This document shows, piece by piece, positions 50,201 to 57,522 of a stretch of 64,000 nt of DNA. The position numbers were made by a program, and so were the translations under genes. The stretch spans positions 1 through 64,000 of the forward strand of contig NW_017386167.1 in the NCBI RefSeq assembly GCF_000237925.1, given 5' to 3'. This stretch comes from Schistosoma mansoni. Taxonomy: Eukaryota > Platyhelminthes > Trematoda > Strigeidida > Schistosomatidae. Below the pieces are notes generated by a model. The model was given only the letters and a program-made list of their open reading frames with translations. It had not been told where the DNA came from and made no database searches. Numbering within the stretch: the stretch's first letter is position 1; each line of letters begins with the position of its first letter.

Positions 50201-50544
50201 CTCGATATCTACAACCTTCATATAACCCTTTGTTATCATCCATTCATGATAGTTATATAACTAATGGATATTTTGATCAGTTACCTAATATGGAAAATGA
50301 TTACACTAATCAAAATGATAATTATGCAATAAATGATAGTAATAATTATCTGTTATATAAACCCGTGCAAGATACAATAAATTTAAATTCTAATAATTAC
50401 AATCAAATTCATATGAATTCATCTAATAATCTACCTAATATATCAATTACATCATCATTATCATCGAAAGCTCCACCTCTAGTACAAGCTGTCCCACTTT
50501 CTCCAGCTCCACTTACACAATTTTCCGACTTAAATCATTATTAA
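26002..50544 (+). CDS. Notch ligand of the Delta/Serrate/LAG-2 (DSL) class
   Basis: A predicted type I membrane ligand for Notch, acting in cell-cell signalling. I joined eight exons (listed separately) giving 732 residues, with every splice phase matching. Parts: signal peptide (about 1-23, hydrophobic FLTYFWLLLSYFIIQAYC); MNNL-like N-terminal region (30-138) with YKVVICAG and ESISFLV; DSL domain (149-182) with all six Cys and the C-x3-YFG-x2-C-x3-C start; one EGF repeat (197-235) with six Cys and the C-x-C-x8-C end; an Asn/Ser-rich stalk (236-353); a membrane segment (358-384) followed by basic RRKPK; and a 340-residue Asn/Tyr/Ser-rich intracellular tail ending SDLNHY. Delta and Jagged normally have six or more EGF repeats, so one is unusual, though short DSL ligands exist in other animals. 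Introns are large and repeat-filled. Exon 1 is the least certain. Missed exons with more EGF repeats cannot be excluded, but would need phase-0 ends. Confidence 0.85.
26185..26472. repeat. Family-A repeat, inverted composite in intron 1
   Basis: Antisense from 26185 to about 26375 (ribozyme 26200-26244 with core CTGACAA, so G8 is lost; B-box-like GGGTTCGAGCC; head). It is fused at the 5' edge (TTCACAT) to a sense part (26376-26472) that begins inside ribozyme stem II (GGGCGAAACG) and runs through the tail. Confidence 0.78.
26472..26720 (+). repeat. Unclassified dispersed repeat, copy 1
   Basis: Starts AAATTGTGTCAATTCCCTG and shares most of its length, in the same orientation, with 61528-61750. 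No coding potential seen. Confidence 0.75.
26800..26985 (-). repeat. Family-A hammerhead repeat (antisense)
   Basis: Minus strand: tRNA-like head with GACTCAGTAGCTAAGTG and a B-box-like GGTTCGAGTCC (about 26915), CAACTCTGAGATGCAGG, then an intact ribozyme (26829-26873) and the tail. Confidence 0.8.
26829..26873 (-). ncRNA. Hammerhead ribozyme, family A
   Basis: ATCCAG, core CTGACGA, stem II pairs, GAA, ACGCGCAT (one stem III mismatch), cleavage C, TTGGAT (one G-U pair). Core intact. Confidence 0.75.
27355..27595 (+). repeat. Family-A hammerhead repeat (sense +)
   Basis: Starts at GTGAATACCAACTCTGAG, so the tRNA-like head is missing. Intact ribozyme, CCATTATCCATC tail and the full 3' region ending near CACCAAGTAAATTTT. 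Confidence 0.82.
27387..27431 (+). ncRNA. Hammerhead ribozyme, family A, consensus copy
   Basis: ATCCAG; core CTGACGA (27393-27399); stem II GTCC/GGAC; GAA (27414-27416); palindromic stem III ACGCGCGT; cleavage after C27425; CTGGAT. Closest in this window to the Sm-alpha ribozyme described from schistosomes. Confidence 0.9.
27925..28115 (+). repeat. Family-B-related repeat, diverged subfamily
   Basis: Contains ribozyme remnant AATGAGGAGTCCTATATTAG..CGAAACAG and the alternative tail (TCATTAGTTGTCTAACTAAG, GGTTTCAATAAAT) shared with 20345-20640. Confidence 0.55.
28795..29095 (+). repeat. Unclassified dispersed repeat, copy 1
   Basis: Inverted relative to 30905-31165. Shared blocks include CCAACTACAAACACTCAATG, AACTGGTGATCAATAGAATC, ATTACTGCCTAATAACTA and GTTGTTACTGAAGGAGGG. 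Confidence 0.72.
29710..29946 (-). repeat. Family-B hammerhead repeat (antisense half of an inverted pair)
   Basis: Runs from the terminal AGAAGGGG block to the 5' side of the head, then meets 29947-30252 head to head. Ribozyme 29796-29841 has GGA in place of the invariant GAA. Confidence 0.8.
29947..30252 (+). repeat. Family-B hammerhead repeat (sense half of an inverted pair)
   Basis: Begins CTAGTGAAAAGCAGTGACC. Ribozyme 30145-30190 carries the same GGA change as its antisense neighbour, and the tail shares the same GTTTTCGATGG variant, so the two are close copies. Confidence 0.8.
30905..31165 (-). repeat. Unclassified dispersed repeat, copy 2
   Basis: Inverted partner of 28795-29095. The flanking sequence between the copies and the family-B pair does not match, so these look like separate insertions. 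Confidence 0.72.
31435..31665. repeat. Family-A repeat, inverted composite
   Basis: The antisense 3' region and tail (31435-31557, ending AGCAAAGATG) is fused to a sense CATCAACTCTGAGATGCAG block with a degenerate ribozyme (about 31582-31630, core CTGACGA but broken stem II) and the sense tail. Confidence 0.72.
32847..32968. repeat. Inverted repeat with arms of about 50 bp
   Basis: Left arm 32847-32901 and right arm 32918-32968 are near-perfect reverse complements (ACATTAAGGAG.. and ..CTCCTTAATGT at the outer ends) with a loop of about 16 bases. Related sequence occurs at 21085-21130. Confidence 0.8.
33027..33425 (+). repeat. Family-C hammerhead repeat (sense +), with terminal overlap
   Basis: Starts with a 3'-end block (TTGACACGCATG..GATCAATCAATTGTG, 33027-33072). 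Then come a tRNA-like head with TAGCTCAGTGG (33111-33121) and GGGATCGAATCC (about 33155-33166), a hammerhead (33203-33247), the block CCACCTCCAACCACCATCTT, and the same 3'-end block again (about 33370-33415). The unit between the repeated blocks is about 343 bp, as if cut from a tandem or circular form. This is a third ribozyme family, unlike A or B outside the ribozyme core. Confidence 0.75.
33203..33247 (+). ncRNA. Hammerhead ribozyme, family C (one core change)
   Basis: ACCTTG; core CTGACAA, in which the usual G at position 8 is A; stem II GTGC/GCAC; GAA; palindromic stem III ACCCGGGT; cleavage C; TAGGGT. Stems are intact with two G-U pairs; the core change probably disables this copy. Confidence 0.7.
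34318..34706 (-). repeat. Family-B repeat (antisense), nearly full length
   Basis: The minus strand begins with a terminal block (ATCAGAAGGGGTTTTGTGG from 34706), then TTTCACTAGTGGCTGACTTT, leader, tRNA-like head and ribozyme (34376-34421, core CTGAGAA with G8 lost). It shows the 5' terminus that is the inverse of the 3' terminus seen in other copies. Confidence 0.8.
35644..35750 (+). CDS. DSL ligand exon 2 (N-terminal region)
   Basis: Acceptor AATAG before 35644, donor GTAAGT at 35751. Encodes FRANVTLKLGLSTDF to AGEFTN, resembling the start of the MNNL region; ends in phase 2. Confidence 0.82.
35810..35950 (-). repeat. Old family-A fragment
   Basis: Degenerate antisense copy: GATGGATTGCGGTAAGCAGTG, AATTCAGGA, and an eroded ribozyme and head. 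Lies just after exon 2 of the DSL ligand. Confidence 0.5.
37068..37161 (+). CDS. DSL ligand exon 3 (N-terminal region)
   Basis: Acceptor GATACAG, donor GTAAGT at 37162. Completes the split Gln codon and encodes CQLTGPISRFTQTTCAF to SFLVSSV; ends in phase 0. Confidence 0.85.
37331..37553 (-). repeat. Family-C repeat (antisense), inverted at the ribozyme
   Basis: Antisense from the CAATTGATTGATCAC terminus (37331) through the 3' half of the ribozyme (CCCGGGTTTCGTGC), ending just past stem II at GGCAC (about 37528). There it joins an inverted duplicate of the block CCACCTCCAACCACCATCTT. The tRNA-like head is absent. Confidence 0.75.
38246..38373 (+). CDS. DSL ligand exon 4
   Basis: Acceptor TATCTAG, donor GTAAGT at 38374. 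Encodes ENPIELKVTVQKVG to SSDLS, the part that precedes the DSL domain in the family; ends in phase 2. A solo LTR sits 50 bases downstream in the intron. Confidence 0.85.
38424..38927 (-). mobile_element. Solo LTR of a gypsy-like relative
   Basis: A 504-bp LTR with TG..CA ends and a 5-base target duplication CTAAT (38419-38423 and 38928-38932). It shares blocks with the LTRs at 5784 and 8469 (ACAGACCACATC, CATAAAATAGAAAATAA, ATTTGTACAA), but is a separate subfamily. It lies in intron 4 of the DSL ligand, 50 bases after the exon. A fossil left after loss of the element body. Confidence 0.85.
40664..40790 (-). mobile_element. LINE 3' end fragment
   Basis: Shares TTTAAACACATAA, ATGCGCC.CACAAATCTC and GATACTGCCC.GGTGCC with 42400-42905, in the same orientation. 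The TTTATTTA run is the minus-strand A-rich tail. Severely 5'-truncated. Confidence 0.6.
41040..41167 (+). CDS. DSL ligand exon 5 (DSL domain)
   Basis: Acceptor AATTCAG, donor GTTAGT at 41168. Encodes the DSL domain with cysteine order C-LPN-YFG-KL-C-NKF-C, then C and C before KPG; ends in phase 1. Confidence 0.92.
41983..42175 (-). repeat. Family-B repeat (antisense), degenerate
   Basis: Tail, ribozyme remnant (42036-42081, core CTGAGGA but broken stem II), B-box-like GGTTCGAATCC, and a shortened head. Confidence 0.7.
42400..42905 (-). mobile_element. GC-rich LINE-like 3' segment with TAAA tail
   Basis: The minus strand runs from a GC-rich block (GGGCCCGCCCCCTC) to a (TAAA)n tail at 42403-42418. 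GC content is far above the surroundings. It includes a 155-codon open frame (42877-42410) without a recognisable domain, which I take as untranslated element sequence. The tail and the second truncated copy at 40664 support a LINE or LINE-mobilised element. Confidence 0.6.
43146..43660 (+). CDS. DSL ligand exon 6 (EGF repeat and stalk)
   Basis: Acceptor CTTTAG, donor GTTTGT at 43661. The exon begins by completing the split Gly codon, then encodes YYMDQKLQIC, the EGF repeat (C-INHKNY-C-LNNGL-C and CICSSNYKGLRC) and an Asn-rich extracellular stalk. Confidence 0.9.
44053..44398 (+). repeat. Family-B repeat (sense +)
   Basis: Leader from CTAATGAGAAGCAATGACC, tRNA-like head (CGGTTCAGTGG; GGGTTCGAAAC), ribozyme (44268-44313, core CTGAGAA, cleavage-site U) and tail to ACAAAACTTCTGAT. 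It shares the CTGAGAA variant and the GGTGAGATCTTGGATG block with the copy at 34318-34706. Confidence 0.8.
45215..45535. repeat. Family-A repeat with terminal hairpin
   Basis: Antisense copy: ribozyme 45244-45288 (core ATGACGA, so C3 is changed to A), head, 5' edge and then a preceding 3'-end block, as in a tandem array. The end is a 51-bp inverted repeat (45415-45465 and 45482-45532) with a 16-base loop. Confidence 0.8.
46185..46331 (-). repeat. Family-B repeat (antisense), cut by the assembly gap
   Basis: Tail, ribozyme remnant (GGGGCTCTTCAGCAG), GAACGCAGGACC; the head runs into the unresolved bases. Confidence 0.75.
46332..46531. other. Assembly gap (200 N)
   Basis: Exactly 200 unresolved bases; the round number suggests an arbitrary gap size. 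The gap begins inside a family-B repeat and ends at a palindrome. Confidence 0.99.
46532..46604. repeat. Palindrome made of family-B termini
   Basis: GGAGATTTCAGTATATTTCAA and its reverse complement flank a short spacer, followed by CACAAATCCCCTTCTG. These are family-B end blocks in inverted orientation, probably the reason the assembly broke here. Confidence 0.75.
46770..47150. repeat. Two degenerate family-B remnants, inverted
   Basis: Antisense remnant at 46770-46870 (AAAACCTGGAAGCACTAGACG). Sense remnant at about 46945-47150 with TGAGGAGTCTCGTGATAGGATGAAACAG and the alternative GATATCAATAAAATT tail. Confidence 0.55.
47206..47249. repeat. (AT)n microsatellite
   Basis: About 22 uninterrupted AT units. 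Confidence 0.95.
47808..47910 (+). repeat. Family-B repeat, 3' part
   Basis: Starts GCGCACTGCTGAGGAGTC; the stem II return strand and GAA are altered (GTTCGAAAGG). Tail to GAATTCAACTAC. Confidence 0.65.
48184..48302 (+). CDS. DSL ligand exon 7 (transmembrane)
   Basis: Acceptor CATTAG, donor GTAAGT at 48303. Encodes NWRK, a 27-residue hydrophobic run and the basic stop-transfer RRKPKTDKK; ends in phase 2. Confidence 0.9.
48490..48895. repeat. Family-A repeat, inverted composite
   Basis: The antisense 3' region through the ribozyme 3' half (48490-48676, ending GTTTCGTCCTA) is fused to a sense 5' edge (TGTGAATTTAAAC) that continues through the head, B-box GGGTTCGAGTC, ribozyme (48814-48858, core ATGACGA) and tail. 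The same junction occurs, reversed, at 26376. Confidence 0.82.
49524..50544 (+). CDS. DSL ligand exon 8 (intracellular tail)
   Basis: Acceptor ATGACAG ends at 49523; completes the Lys codon in frame. Encodes 340 residues rich in Asn, Tyr, Ser and Gln, with a Gln-rich stretch near 49830 and a Pro-rich end (KAPPLVQAVPLSPAPL). TAA at 50542-50544. No PDZ-binding end of the ATEV type is seen. Confidence 0.9.
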
Positions 50545-50892
50545 ATATTATTTGCATGACAAGTATCAAACTATGTTTAATGTTATAAAAATAGGAAGTG
50601 AATGAAATTGTACATGATAACTGTATTTATTACAATGTTGTTCGTCAACTAATGAGTTACATCATCTTACTATATTTAGCAGTTTACTGATTGTTTCGTT
50701 TGCTCTTAGTTAACCATCTTTATGTATTTTTTTCAAGCTTATCATATTTCTATTCAGAATTTCACTGGATAGTTATTTTAACATTTACAATAATTTTGTG
50801 TATACCAGTCAATATTAGTTAGCAGGACTATTTAATATGGAGTACTTAATACATCACAATGTTTAATAATATATGTGTTAATGACAGAATTC

Positions 50893-50898
50893 AATAAA
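50893..50898 (+). terminator. Possible polyadenylation signal of the DSL ligand
   Basis: AATAAA about 350 bases after the stop codon; other hexamers are possible. Confidence 0.35.
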
Positions 50899-51749
50899 AG
50901 AGTTTCTGTTTTCTTATCTAAGATTTGTCATTTGAATATACTTCTTTGGGCAATAATGTTCCTATCCATCGGAACTTATTTAGTAAACACAGTAAAAAAT
51001 TTCCTAGAGAATTTGAAACTAATATCGTTTTGTGGTTTGATAGAATTTCAGTCACAGGGTTAAAATAACTCAGCTTAAGGGTTATTTGTTATATGCCATC
51101 TTAAAACAAAATTCAATTTATAAGCTATCATAAGAATGGTTGGTAAATGTATTGCACGTATATGTGATTCTAAAGATAGATTACGAAAAAAAAAGAGGAA
51201 ACAACTGGAGGATCATTGAAATCACGCAAAAAGTACGAAAAATGTTTCTTTCTGGTTTACCACTCCCCAACCGTGTGGATCCATAAAATTACATAGGATC
51301 TAACCGTGATTCTTTAGATCTTTATTTGAGTACAATCCCTTTAAATCACTCAACCAGAATTATATAATTTGTATTTTCAACTGTTGTTAGTCTTTCATCA
51401 GGGACGATCGTTTAATGTGGGCAACTATCTAATTACCGACATACGTAGTTAACTTCATAGGCTATGGTTTCTCTCTAGAACTTCGAAAAACTCATTTTGA
51501 TATTAGTCAATAGTGAATATGTAGTCACCATTTACTTGAATGTTCTCGCTTTTATACTAGCTTTTAGATATTTATCTTCAATATCCATCCCTATATTTAC
51601 TATGAATAAGTAATTTATTCAATAATTCTTTAAATAATAATAATAATGCAAAGTACTATTGATGATCTGAGGAATACATTCACATATGATTAATAAAGCA
51701 AAAAAAGTGATAAATGACACTGTGTAATGTAGAAGATTATTTGTTTTAA

Positions 51750-52290
51750 TGGGGTTTTGTTCTCTGAGCTGGATAGTTTAGTCGTGGAGCTTTCATGGTC
51801 CTTCTGAAACGACAACATCAGCACAAACTTAGGGTAGAAGTTAAGTGTTTGGATTTCTCCACATGTGGTTCACAGCTTGTCTTGTACACCTCGATGTTGA
51901 TTGGTTCTTATTGACCTTAAATCTATCATTGTTTATTTCTTTGTTTTGGTTGTATCTCCCATTGGTTTGATTTTTGTTCCTATATTTCTGTATAATTTTC
52001 CTGATTGGTCGATAAATTGGATTGATTTCAATGTGCCTGTTTATTACTGATTGACCTGAGTGCCAAGCTTCTAAAAATTCTCTAGTTGGTTTTGAAATTG
52101 CCTCTATCCAAAATCTCCACATTTTTCCAGTCGAATGCGTGTCCGCAGTTGTCCACGTGCATTGATATAAGTGAAGACATGTCATGGAGTTTGACTGCTA
52201 ATTCTTTGTTTCATAATCCTACTATGATCATAGATCTGAGTTGTTGTATATGTCTAATTGGTTTGCATATGATTTTGTTTTTTTAATTTC
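51750..52290 (-). mobile_element. Penelope-like element fragment, C-terminal
   Basis: The minus strand encodes REFLEAWHSGQSVINRHIEI and NPIYRPIRK, and in a neighbouring frame HDMSSLISMHVDNCGHAFDW. These resemble the region after the GIY-YIG endonuclease in Penelope-like elements. Fragmentary and frameshifted, not functional. Confidence 0.65.
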
Positions 52291-52621
52291 ATAACATTAA
52301 CGAAATAAATACAAGCGAATATTGTCTTAGAACAGATCATTATTGTTAGCTGTTCTATTTAATGCTTTTAATAGTCTTACATTAATTATCTATTTCGCTT
52401 CATATGAAAGTGAGTACAGATATAAACTGTACACAAGGTGTTTAGTATTAAAATTATGGAACTTATAAATCGATAAAATCTACTTATTTTTCGAATTCAT
52501 TTGATATATTGTCATAAACAGTTTCCAAAATGGGCAAAATTATTTGTTATTAACAAGAGTACTAAAGATCTATCTACTAAATTTATGAAATATGGTATTG
52601 AAATATCTATTTTTTCTTAGT

Positions 52622-53115
52622 AAAGATGGATAATGGTTAGCAGTGGAATCCAGTACGAGCGTTTCGTCGTATTTGGGATTCGTCGGCTGGGTGTACTTGC
52701 ATCTCAGAGTTGGTGCTCACTCCGGAGCTCGAATCCAGTACCTTTCGCTTCAAACTCCATCAATGGGAAGAATTCAAGTAAACAATACCAAGTGAATTTA
52801 AGCTTCACCCCATTGAACAAGTAAGTGGCTATCAGGACTCAGTGGCTAAGTGGATAACGTGATGGCGTTTGAAGCGAACGGTACTGGGTTCGAGTCGTGG
52901 AGTGAACATCAACTCTGAGATGCAGATGTATCCGGATGATGAGTCCCAAATATGACGAAACGTGCGTCCTGGATTCCACTGCTAGCCATTATCCATCTTT
53001 GCTTACCATGCTTGCGAATTAAGGCACAGTTGGCACATGTGCCAATAAGAGACTGATCAATTGCAGTCCTAAACATCATTGGGAAGATTTAACCAAATAA
53101 TACTAAATGAATGTA
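52622..53115. repeat. Family-A repeat, inverted composite
   Basis: The antisense tail, ribozyme (52648-52692, degenerate) and head start (to about 52757) are followed by a sense unit (52758-53115). That unit begins with a 3'-end block (CATCAATGGGAAG), then 5' edge, head (ACTCAGTGGCTAAGTGG; GGGTTCGAGTC), ribozyme (52930-52974, degenerate) and full 3' region. Confidence 0.78.
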
Positions 53116-54000
53116 TTTTATCTTAGGTTTAATGAAGTTCATTTTTACACTAAAAAACGTATATCAAAACTGATTTCAACATATTTCATGTAAATCATAC
53201 AATCAAATGAAAGGTATTGAATTCACTCATTTTCAACAATATAAGACAACTTAGCTTGATATTGTTTAGTTGAGTTTTTTGTGATGATCAATTTAATCTA
53301 AAGGAACAATATCTACTGGAGAAGCTTGAAAGATTGTAATATAGTGGATTAGTGAATGGTTCTAGTAAGGTTCATATACATGATTTTATAAATGCTCTAA
53401 TTCAGGATTCCAGGTCTCGTGTCTAGCACAGTTCAATAATCCACAGTTTCCAATGACTTCCGAGATAAAATGCATATACTAGTAAACGTACATTGAAATC
53501 GAACTCATCTACACGGAATACACATTTAAACAATGATCGCTGAAGTTAGTAATGTAGACTGTTGTTCTATTAACTACAAAATCCAGAGGTTCCAAGTTCG
53601 ACCTCTCGTAAGGTTTTTGTTGTGGAAATAGTAAAGAAAAGAGTATAAGTAAGGCTACAAAGGGAAATAGTATCTATATAATGTTAATTCATAAAAAACT
53701 CAGCAAATAGCTGCTATTTTTAAAGTGTATACTGTTTTTAAAACTACCACTTAAAGAAGGATACTTGGGACATCAAAATAGAGGTCATCTAAGAGTTACT
53801 GCTGGACCGCCTTTTCTAGATTATAATTTAATCAGCACATACAACGCTAAAAACTAACTTATAGAATTTATTTTCAACTAGAAGACTTCCTTAGTTTCCT
53901 CCATCTATATAAACTTAATTGCATACCTTGCTAGAACAAAGTGGGTTCCATCTAAGAGAAATCATTTAACAGACTATTATAAACTCTTGAAAGCTTTGTA

Positions 54001-54265
54001 AGCAAAGATGGACAGTTGGATCCAGGACGCGCATTTCGCCCTATTCGATACTCATCAGCTAGATGTACTTGCATCTCAGAGGTGATGTTCACACGCGTCC
54101 TGGATTCCACAGCCAGCCATCATCCATCTTTGCTTATAAAGCTTGTGAATTAAGGCAAGATCGAGGTAGTCCTCACAAGATGAACATATGCAGACCAGTG
54201 ACTAACCGATTGCAGTCCCAAATAACAATCGAAAGATACAAGTAAACACCACTAAGTGAATCTTG
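54001..54265. repeat. Family-A repeat, inverted composite
   Basis: The antisense tail and ribozyme (54020-54064, core CTGATGA intact but stem II eroded) to GTGATGTTCAC (54092) are fused to a sense part that begins inside ribozyme stem III (ACGCGTCCTGG) and runs to the 3' end near CACTAAGTGAATC. Confidence 0.78.
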
Positions 54266-54504
54266 AAATCTTTGTTGTAACATAAGCTGATATACTGTTG
54301 GTAAGCATTATTTATCGAAATAATTTACAGGTTTACGAAAGAATCGTAAACAAAATAACATCAGACTATCAACACCAAGTTTATGCTTGCAGAAAAAGTG
54401 AAGTAGTTTCAGAGGGTAGATTACCTCATGTGTAAGGTAGGTATAACTTAAATAACCAGTTAAATTTTATAACTAAACTGTAAAAGGGATTTTTTTGGTG
54501 AGAT

Positions 54505-54605
54505 TTTAGTGAGGAGTCCCACAATAAGACAAAACGGCCGTCCAGTGCTTCCAGGTTTTCCATGGTGGTCTAGCTTCAATTGACTCATGATCTCAACTTA
54601 TATAT
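54505..54605 (+). repeat. Family-B repeat, 3' part
   Basis: Starts within the ribozyme (GTGAGGAGTCCC) and runs through GTCCAGTGCTTCCAGG to CATGATCTCAAC. Confidence 0.7.
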
Positions 54606-55249
54606 AATAAACTGTAAAAGGTTGAGTTACGAATGATAAATCATGAATATCTCTAGTTACATTCCTTTAATGTAAGGATTTATACGTCACTCTGATAGTT
54701 CACATTCTGAAGTTCTGCATCAAAAGTTAAATAAGCCTTTATAGTATGTCGAAGTATTTAATTTCAATTAAAAATAATGAAAAAAACATAGGTATAAGGT
54801 ATCGGATTCTAGTACTTTAATCACATTTCTTCCCATACAATGATAACAGATGCCTATCTAACCAATTTATTATTATAACAGTATCCTTTATGAACATTTG
54901 GGCCACTTATTTTCAAACTGTGCAAATATTACAATTAACCTACCTATTTTAGATTTGTTTAAACAGATAAATCGTAAATGTTAAATGTATGCGCTTATAA
55001 AAGACTTAAAAATTATTGCGAAACTACATACTGGAAAACTCGAAGCGAAACACTACAGTTCTTGATATCTTTATCTTTATTATCTACCATTTGATAAATA
55101 GGAACGAATGTATTATAATTCAATCATCTTATGTATGATGGATTGGTATATAATTTTAGTGTTTGAAGTGGTAGAAAAGTTTAATGACCATCAAAAGTAT
55201 GTATCAAACATATTTTTAATCATTACAATTTAAATTAACTAAAATATTT

Positions 55250-55345
55250 GTAATATCCCGGTGAGTAGAAAAAAAATTAGATTTTCTGACGTTTCGTCAC
55301 TCAATGTAAGATATTTCTTCAGAGAATAAGTAACCAAACTAAGAA
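55250..55345 (-). repeat. Dispersed repeat with a candidate fourth hammerhead family
   Basis: Shared with 63092-63185 in the same orientation (GTAATATCCCG.TGAG, ..TTTCGT.ACTCAATG). See the ribozyme entry. Confidence 0.6.
55281..55328 (-). ncRNA. Candidate hammerhead ribozyme, fourth family
   Basis: Minus strand: TATTCT, core CTGAAGA, a loop region ending GTGAC, then GAA, ACGT, cleavage C, AGAAAATC. In this copy stem II is weak. In the relative at 63121-63165, GTGGC/GTCAC pairs over five bases while the core is eroded. Stem III is a bare ACGT, too short to fold alone, so a dimer would be needed. Confidence 0.4.
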
Positions 55346-55357
55346 TAATCCAAGTTT

Positions 55358-55480
55358 TCTCATAGTTGAAAGCGTGAGTCAATTGAAGCTAGACCACCAG
55401 GGAAAACCTGGAAGCACTGAACGGCCGTTTCGTTACATTGTGAGACTCTTCAGCAGTGCGCATCCACGACCTCCAAGTTT
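55358..55480 (-). repeat. Family-B repeat (antisense), partial
   Basis: Tail and ribozyme remnant (GAACGGCCGTTTCG, CTCTTCAGCAGTGC), cut off before the head. Confidence 0.7.
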
Positions 55481-56009
55481 GTTATTTATTTATTTATAAC
55501 AATCTACTCAATGCTCAATTTATTCAAAAAATTATCAAATCAAAACTCGGTAATGATACCTACATTACAATTTAAGTTCATGCTTTAGAAAGATTTGTTT
55601 TTATATTGAACATTCGATGCTAAAAATTTTGTACCTTTGAAAAGTTTATAATATTAAATAGAAATAATATTATTATTCCTTATTATGCTATTAGTTTATC
55701 ATTATTGTTTGATAGAGTTATAAAGGAACACCAAATTAGATTCTTCCTCTAGGGGGACTCTAACATTTTTCTTAATATTAAGAAGAAAGAATATATATTT
55801 GAAAATGTATGTAAACAAACAATATTGTTTCAGATATCTATCAAAAAAATATTACATCATGAAGGAATCAATTTTCTTTATATATATATATTTTATGAAA
55901 ACTTACAACGTTTATGAATAAGTTCATATTTCTTTCAAATAAGATCTTAATTTATGATCTTTGTAAGAGAATAAAAACAAATAGATGATCTTGATAATTT
56001 CAAATGATA

Positions 56010-56395
56010 TCAGAAGGGGGTTTTGTGGAGATTTTAGTAATTTTATATAGTTGAAATCATGAGTTAATTGAAGCTAGACTACCATGAAAAACCTGGAAGC
56101 TCTGGATAACCGTTTCGTCCTATTGTGCGACTCCTCAGCAGCAAGCATCCACAATCCCGCCTCACGAGATACGAACCCAGGACCTATCAGTCTTGAGCGC
56201 GAGCACTTAACCTCTAGAACAACTGAACCGGCATCCAACGGTGTTAATGTCTAACTTCAACCAATCCACGAAATTGAGCAACCGTCCATATCTTTAGAGA
56301 GGTACTATCTCACAACAGACCTGGTTGAATTCCACTGGTCACTGCTTCTCACTAGATCTCCAGGAAATATATCTTGAAGCCAGTCATTAGTAAGG
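56010..56395 (-). repeat. Family-B repeat (antisense), nearly full length
   Basis: Terminal AGAAGGGGGTTTTGTGGAG, tail, ribozyme (56099-56144, CTGAGGA with stem I and stem II damage), tRNA-like head, leader, and TCACTAGATCTCCAGGAAAT near the 5' end. Confidence 0.8.
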
Positions 56396-56490
56396 AAACC
56401 CACAATAGAACAAAACGGTCGTTCAGTATTTCCAGGTTTTCCATGGTGATCTAGCTTCAATTGACTCATGATTTCAACTATAAAATATAT
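56396..56490 (+). repeat. Family-B repeat, 3' part, sense
   Basis: Directly follows the antisense copy at 56010-56395, again giving an inverted pair. Starts AAGGAAACCCACAATAGAAC, inside the degenerate ribozyme. Confidence 0.65.
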
Positions 56491-56704
56491 ATATATATAT
56501 AATATTGATAAAATTTGTCCTAGAAACTAACGATTCGACACTATAATCAATATTATAATCTTCTAGTTAAGATATATGTTAAAAATTGATCCATACAATT
56601 TAATTAGATTCTCTATTGAAGGTTTCTTTGATTTAATTTATTTCATTTCAGTGAAAGTATTCAATAAGAACTGAAATCTTTATACAAACTTATAATCAAA
56701 GTAG

Positions 56705-56920
56705 ATTGATTGAAGTTAGACATTAACACCGGTGGATGCCGGCTCAGTGGTCCAGAGTTTAATTGCTCGCGCGAGACCGATAGGTCCTGGGTTCAAATCT
56801 CACGAGGCGGGATTGTGGATGCTTGCTGCTGAGGAGTCGCACAATAGGACGAAACAGTCGTCCAGTGCTTCCAGGTTTTCCATGGTGGTCTAGCTCATGA
56901 TTTTAACTATATAAAACGTA
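56705..56920 (+). repeat. Family-B hammerhead repeat (sense +)
   Basis: tRNA-like head (CCGGCTCAGTGG; GGGTTCAAATC), ribozyme with core CTGAGGA at 56829-56835 and one stem II mismatch, then the tail. Confidence 0.75.
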
Positions 56921-57419
56921 TAATTTTATATTTTCTGCTCAATATTTTAATTTATAATCTTTTCTATTAGTAAAACAAAAAAAATTTACATTATTTTATT
57001 TCAAGTTTTTAAAATTACGATTTCAATGGATTCTATCTCTATTGATTGAACATGTCAAAGTTTCAAACATTAACAAATACTTGCTTACTTATTAGTGACT
57101 ATTCAGATTTAGTTTTGTTCAATCACGTTAATATGAACCTATTTTGATATGTACTTCATACAATCTTAAAGATTGAAATCAATATTTCCAAGGTATTGAC
57201 AACATCATTTAATGGTAGAACCATATTGTGTACAATACATCATGATGAAATGTATTACATGTTAATTGGTAATAGTTTATTCTCCATTATTTTAAACAAA
57301 ACTCAAATGTTAGTGAAGGAGTTAAATAACTATGCAAATCATCATAAAATATTTACAACTGTAATATTGTCTATATAAACAAACAAAAAAAAAACACACA
57401 ATAATAATGAAGAAAAAAT

Positions 57420-57522
57420 TTAATCACCATCTTTAATTAGTTTGTCAAATAATTGTACTCCAGGAAATGTATAAGGTAATGCTATATCAATACCGTCCAT
57501 TATACGTTGAGTACTTCTATAG
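57420..57522 (-). CDS. Coiled-coil gene, terminal exon
   Basis: Acceptor AGTTTAG; completes a Ser codon, then 33 codons ending LIKDGD and TAA (57422-57420). A minus-strand AATAAA lies at 57281-57276. Confidence 0.72.
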
